Assembly: GCA_015067375.1 (NCBI GenBank)
Contig: SVMQ01000077.1
Coordinates: 1 to 8,878, forward strand
From: Oscillospiraceae bacterium
GTDB taxonomy: Bacteria > Bacillota > Clostridia > Oscillospirales > Ruminococcaceae
DNA: 8,878 nucleotides
Direction of reading: 5' to 3'
Shown here in pieces: positions 6,816 through 8,878 of this stretch; within the stretch, counting starts at the first letter, position 1; each line of letters begins with the position of its first letter. The position numbers were made by a program, and so were the translations under genes. The notes beneath the pieces were generated by a model. It was given only the letters and a program-made list of their open reading frames with translations. It ran no database searches and was not told where the DNA came from.

Positions 6816-6837
6816 TCCTGCGCTGTTTTTTCTGCAG

Positions 6838-6862
6838 AAAAATGCCCCCGATGTCGGGGGCA
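6838..6862 (-). terminator. Intrinsic terminator of the beta-propeller-like gene
   Basis: Arms TGCCCCCG and CGGGGGCA close a 4-base loop and are followed by TTTTT on the minus strand (6838-6842), 17 bases after the TAG stop. A compact, GC-rich, textbook terminator that isolates this gene from the sigma operon. Confidence 0.88.
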
Positions 6863-6879
6863 AATGTTCTGTTGCGGAT

Positions 6880-7764
6880 CTAGATATTTACGGCTGTACA
6901 AAACATCCTACCGTACATATCAATAAGCAGAGCCTTGTTTCCTCTGAAGCAATATTTCTCCGAAATGATCTCCTTGCCGTCATATTCGAACGTAAATCTC
7001 TGACACTCACCAGATCTATTACGATAGCTGAAATACGAACGATGAGTATGATCTCCACCGAAAACAAACCCATTTTCGAGTATCAGAAAATCGCCGCTAT
7101 AGCCTCTGACAGATCCTATATTTGAAAACGCACTTCCGTCATACGCACACAAATGATATTCTGCACCCTCATCGCCAAGCCAGTAGATCTTACCGTCATC
7201 AGAAATATTCAAAGATTTGCAATGGCTAACGAAAAACTTACTTTGGTCGTGCTCCCATAGCTTACACCCATTCTTATCCCAAACAACAAGACCCGCACTG
7301 CCAAGCGGAGCAGGAGAATCGACCTCGCCCCAACCGTTATTTCCGAAAATGCCTTCGTCAAAATACGCAACTACGATATGTTCGTCTGACGTTACAAAGC
7401 AACATTCGATCCCGTCACCCAGACAGAATCTGCTCTTGATCTCTCCGTCCTTACCAACAATAACTGCGTTTGGTTCGGCACATTCTTCGTTAAACTCACT
7501 GCACGCACCCACAAGTAAAATATCATCGCCTATCGGCTGAACAAAATGCAGATATGTATCAAAAACACCTAATTCATAAATGCTCTGGTCAGTTATCAAC
7601 CCATTAGTCCAGTCTACAGAAAGCTTAACTGCCCTATATATTTCACTGCGATACAAAAAGTAAACGCACCCATCATGCCCTATTGATCTGCATACCATTT
7701 TACCAAGAGCTTTATGATCCAATAATTCGTTAAGCTCGATATGATTCTTCAGTTCAATTTTCAA
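6880..7764 (-). CDS. Uncharacterised beta-propeller-like protein
   Basis: I cannot name this gene. The 294-residue product has no signal peptide or membrane helix, so it is probably cytosolic. It consists of short repeated strand-turn units such as DGCVYFLYRSEIYRAV (31-46), DEHIVVAYFDEGIFG, GSAGLVVWDKNGCKLWEH and DGKIYWLGDEGAEYHLC, a layout typical of beta-propellers. The FDEGIFGNNGWG ... GSAGLVVWDKNG stretch resembles what I recall from uncharacterised bacterial propeller-like proteins. It has 13 cysteines. The start is TTG at 7764, with GAGAGGTG (7772-7779) just upstream; no ATG lies near. Base composition is lower than its neighbour (about 41% GC in 240 bases counted, against about 53% in 120 bases of xylB), which hints at acquisition from elsewhere. 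It starts 20 bases after the U-tract of the xylB terminator, so its promoter is unclear. Confidence 0.82.
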   Translation of the reverse strand: MKIELKNHIELNELLDHKALGKMVCRSIGHDGCVYFLYRSEIYRAVKLSVDWTNGLITDQSIYELGVFDTYLHFVQPIGDDILLVGACSEFNEECAEPNAVIVGKDGEIKSRFCLGDGIECCFVTSDEHIVVAYFDEGIFGNNGWGEVDSPAPLGSAGLVVWDKNGCKLWEHDQSKFFVSHCKSLNISDDGKIYWLGDEGAEYHLCAYDGSAFSNIGSVRGYSGDFLILENGFVFGGDHTHRSYFSYRNRSGECQRFTFEYDGKEIISEKYCFRGNKALLIDMYGRMFCTAVNI

Positions 7765-7771
7765 ATGTTAA

Positions 7772-7779
7772 CACCTCTC
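7772..7779 (-). promoter_or_regulatory. Ribosome binding site for the TTG start of the propeller-like gene
   Basis: GAGAGGTG lies 7 bases before TTG at 7764. The next in-frame ATG is 22 codons downstream, so this site decides the start. Confidence 0.65.
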
Positions 7780-7783
7780 ACTC

Positions 7784-7817
7784 AAAAAATACGCCCTCAC
7801 AAGCACTGGTGAGGGCG
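7784..7817 (-). terminator. Intrinsic terminator of xylB
   Basis: Perfect 9-base arms CGCCCTCAC (7809-7817 as read on minus) and GTGAGGGCG (7792-7800) with an 8-base loop, followed by TATTTTTT on the minus strand. It begins 8 bases past the xylB stop codon. Confidence 0.9.
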
Positions 7818-7825
7818 CATTATCA

Positions 7826-8878
7826 TCACATCTCAGAAAGCTCCTGGAAGCACTGCTTCATAGCAGGATAGAGCTTGCGGTACATCTCGTATACCTTTTC
7901 GTACTGACGGGTGTTGTCCTCGACAGGCTCCTGCACCTTGTCAGCCTTGATGACTGCACGGCACGCCTCGGGCACGCTTGAGTAGATGCCTGCGCCGACA
8001 GCGGCAAGCAGGGCAACGCCGAGCGCGGGACCCTCAGTATTCTTAGTTGTCTTTACAGGACAAGCGTACAGGTCGGCAAGCATCTGACGCCACAGCGGAG
8101 ATGTTCCGCCACCGCCGCAAGCCATCATGTCGCTAACATTGATATCCATCTCGCGCATCACCTCTACACAGTCGCGCAGCGAGTAAGAAACACCCTCCAT
8201 AACAGCGCGGAGCATATCCTTTTTCTTGTGCATTGCGGACAGACCAAAGAACACACCTCTTGCATTAGGGTCAAGGTGAGGTGTTCTCTCGCCGTTAAGA
8301 TAAGGCATATACAGCAGGCGGTTTGCGCCGATCGGAACGCTGTCAGCCTCCTTGTCCATGAGGTAGTAGGGGTCAACGCCCATTGCGAGTGCAGTCTCCA
8401 TCTCTGCCCAAGCAAAGTTATCTCTGAACCACTTGAGCGAGTGACCTGCGGACTGGGTAACGCCCATAACGTGCCAGCAATTCGGCACTGCACAGCAGAA
8501 AGTGTGAACTCTGCCCTTCTTGTCGATAGCGATATCGGATGTATGCGCGAAAACTACGCCCGAAGTACCGATAGTTGTGAAAGCCTTGCCGTCCTCAACT
8601 ACACCTGTACCGACAGCGGCAGCGGCGTTGTCGCCTGCACCGCCGACAACAGGTGTGCCCTCTTTAAGACCTGTAAGCTCAGCTACCTTCTTTGTGACAG
8701 TACCTGTGATCTCAGGGGACTCGTATACCTTTGCGAGCAGCGCCTTGTCGATGCCGAGCTTTGTCAGCACCTCGTCAGACCAGCAGCGGTTGGGGATATC
8801 CAGAAGCTGCATACCCGATGCGTCGGATACCTCTGTTGCGTACTCGCCTGTCAGCATAAATCTGATGTAATCCTTGGG
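7826..8878 (-). CDS. xylB: Xylulokinase, 5' end cut by window
   Basis: Phosphorylates D-xylulose with ATP to xylulose 5-phosphate, bringing xylose (from plant xylan) into the pentose phosphate pathway. The 350 visible residues are the C-terminal two thirds of a roughly 500-residue FGGY-family kinase. The frame stays open to the window edge with PKDYIRF ahead of MLTGEYATEVSDASG, a typical internal XylB segment, so the Met at 8857 is not the start. Diagnostic motifs are GGAGDNAAAAVGTG (Asp at visible residue 83 is the expected catalytic base), TIGTSGVVFAH, YLNGERTPHLDPNARGVFFG, VMEGVSYSLRDC and ACGGGGTSPLWRQMLADLY, the ATP-side FGGY signature. The N-terminal sugar-binding half lies outside. It ends in a strong terminator and is thus the last gene of its unit. 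Other FGGY kinases (glycerol, gluconate) are less likely from the DASG and GDNAAAAVG context. Confidence 0.94.
   Translation of the reverse strand, partial: PKDYIRFMLTGEYATEVSDASGMQLLDIPNRCWSDEVLTKLGIDKALLAKVYESPEITGTVTKKVAELTGLKEGTPVVGGAGDNAAAAVGTGVVEDGKAFTTIGTSGVVFAHTSDIAIDKKGRVHTFCCAVPNCWHVMGVTQSAGHSLKWFRDNFAWAEMETALAMGVDPYYLMDKEADSVPIGANRLLYMPYLNGERTPHLDPNARGVFFGLSAMHKKKDMLRAVMEGVSYSLRDCVEVMREMDINVSDMMACGGGGTSPLWRQMLADLYACPVKTTKNTEGPALGVALLAAVGAGIYSSVPEACRAVIKADKVQEPVEDNTRQYEKVYEMYRKLYPAMKQCFQELSEM

Noticed and set aside
6361..7125. 254-codon open frame on the plus strand
   Set aside because: It runs antisense across the end of the propeller-like gene, a terminator and the sigma gene, has no domain sense, and the minus-strand genes are clearly real.
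7818..7845. Promoter for the propeller-like gene in the 3' end of xylB (GATAAT)
   Set aside because: GATAAT lacks an acceptable -35 at 16-18 bases, and a transcript from it would run straight into the xylB terminator.
8855..8857. ATG at 8857 as the start of xylB
   Set aside because: The frame continues to the edge with residues conserved in XylB, and about 150 N-terminal residues are missing, so the gene is cut by the window.

Overview
The window looks like a chromosomal segment from a Gram-positive anaerobe of the Clostridia, most likely an Oscillospiraceae/Ruminococcus-type gut bacterium. This is inferred from strong AAGGAGG-type ribosome binding sites, sigma-A promoters, moderate GC (about 40-57% in the stretches I counted), an ECF sigma factor paired with a DUF4179-like membrane anti-sigma, and the sequence style of the housekeeping proteins. 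The species cannot be fixed from this sequence alone. All ten genes I can support lie on the minus strand, so transcription runs from high to low coordinates. Every sizeable plus-strand open frame is a shadow of one of them.

In transcription order, the window opens inside xylB (7826-8878, 5' end missing), a xylulokinase that ends in a strong intrinsic terminator. Only 20 bases beyond the terminator hairpin's U-tract, an uncharacterised beta-propeller-like gene of clearly lower GC (6880-7764) starts at a TTG codon and ends in its own terminator. Next comes an ECF sigma factor / anti-sigma pair (6277-6747 and 5207-6280, overlapping by 4 bases). It is preceded by a very good match to an ECF-type promoter, which suggests autoregulation, and closed by a hairpin terminator. 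A monocistronic-looking aldo/keto reductase of the YghZ / L-glyceraldehyde-3-phosphate reductase type (4101-5099) follows with its own sigma-A promoter.

The left half is a tightly packed housekeeping operon, hom-pyrH-frr-uppS-cdsA, driven by a TTGCAA-N17-TATAAT promoter about 120 bases upstream of hom. It joins homoserine/threonine/methionine synthesis (hom), UMP phosphorylation (pyrH), ribosome recycling (frr), undecaprenyl diphosphate synthesis for the cell wall (uppS) and CDP-diacylglycerol synthesis for phospholipids (cdsA, running off the left edge). pyrH-frr-uppS-cdsA is a classic bacterial order. hom sits at the head of the operon, where many genomes have rpsB-tsf.

No tRNA, rRNA, CRISPR array, insertion sequence or recognised riboswitch was seen. 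There is no gene-free stretch longer than 300 bases; the longest is the 186-base gap 3915-4100, which holds the hom leader, the operon promoter and an inverted repeat. I see no clear evidence of a wholly new system. The parts most worth a second look are the sigma/anti-sigma pair with its putative self-promoter, the low-GC orphan gene placed between two terminators, and the hom-led operon with a structured leader.
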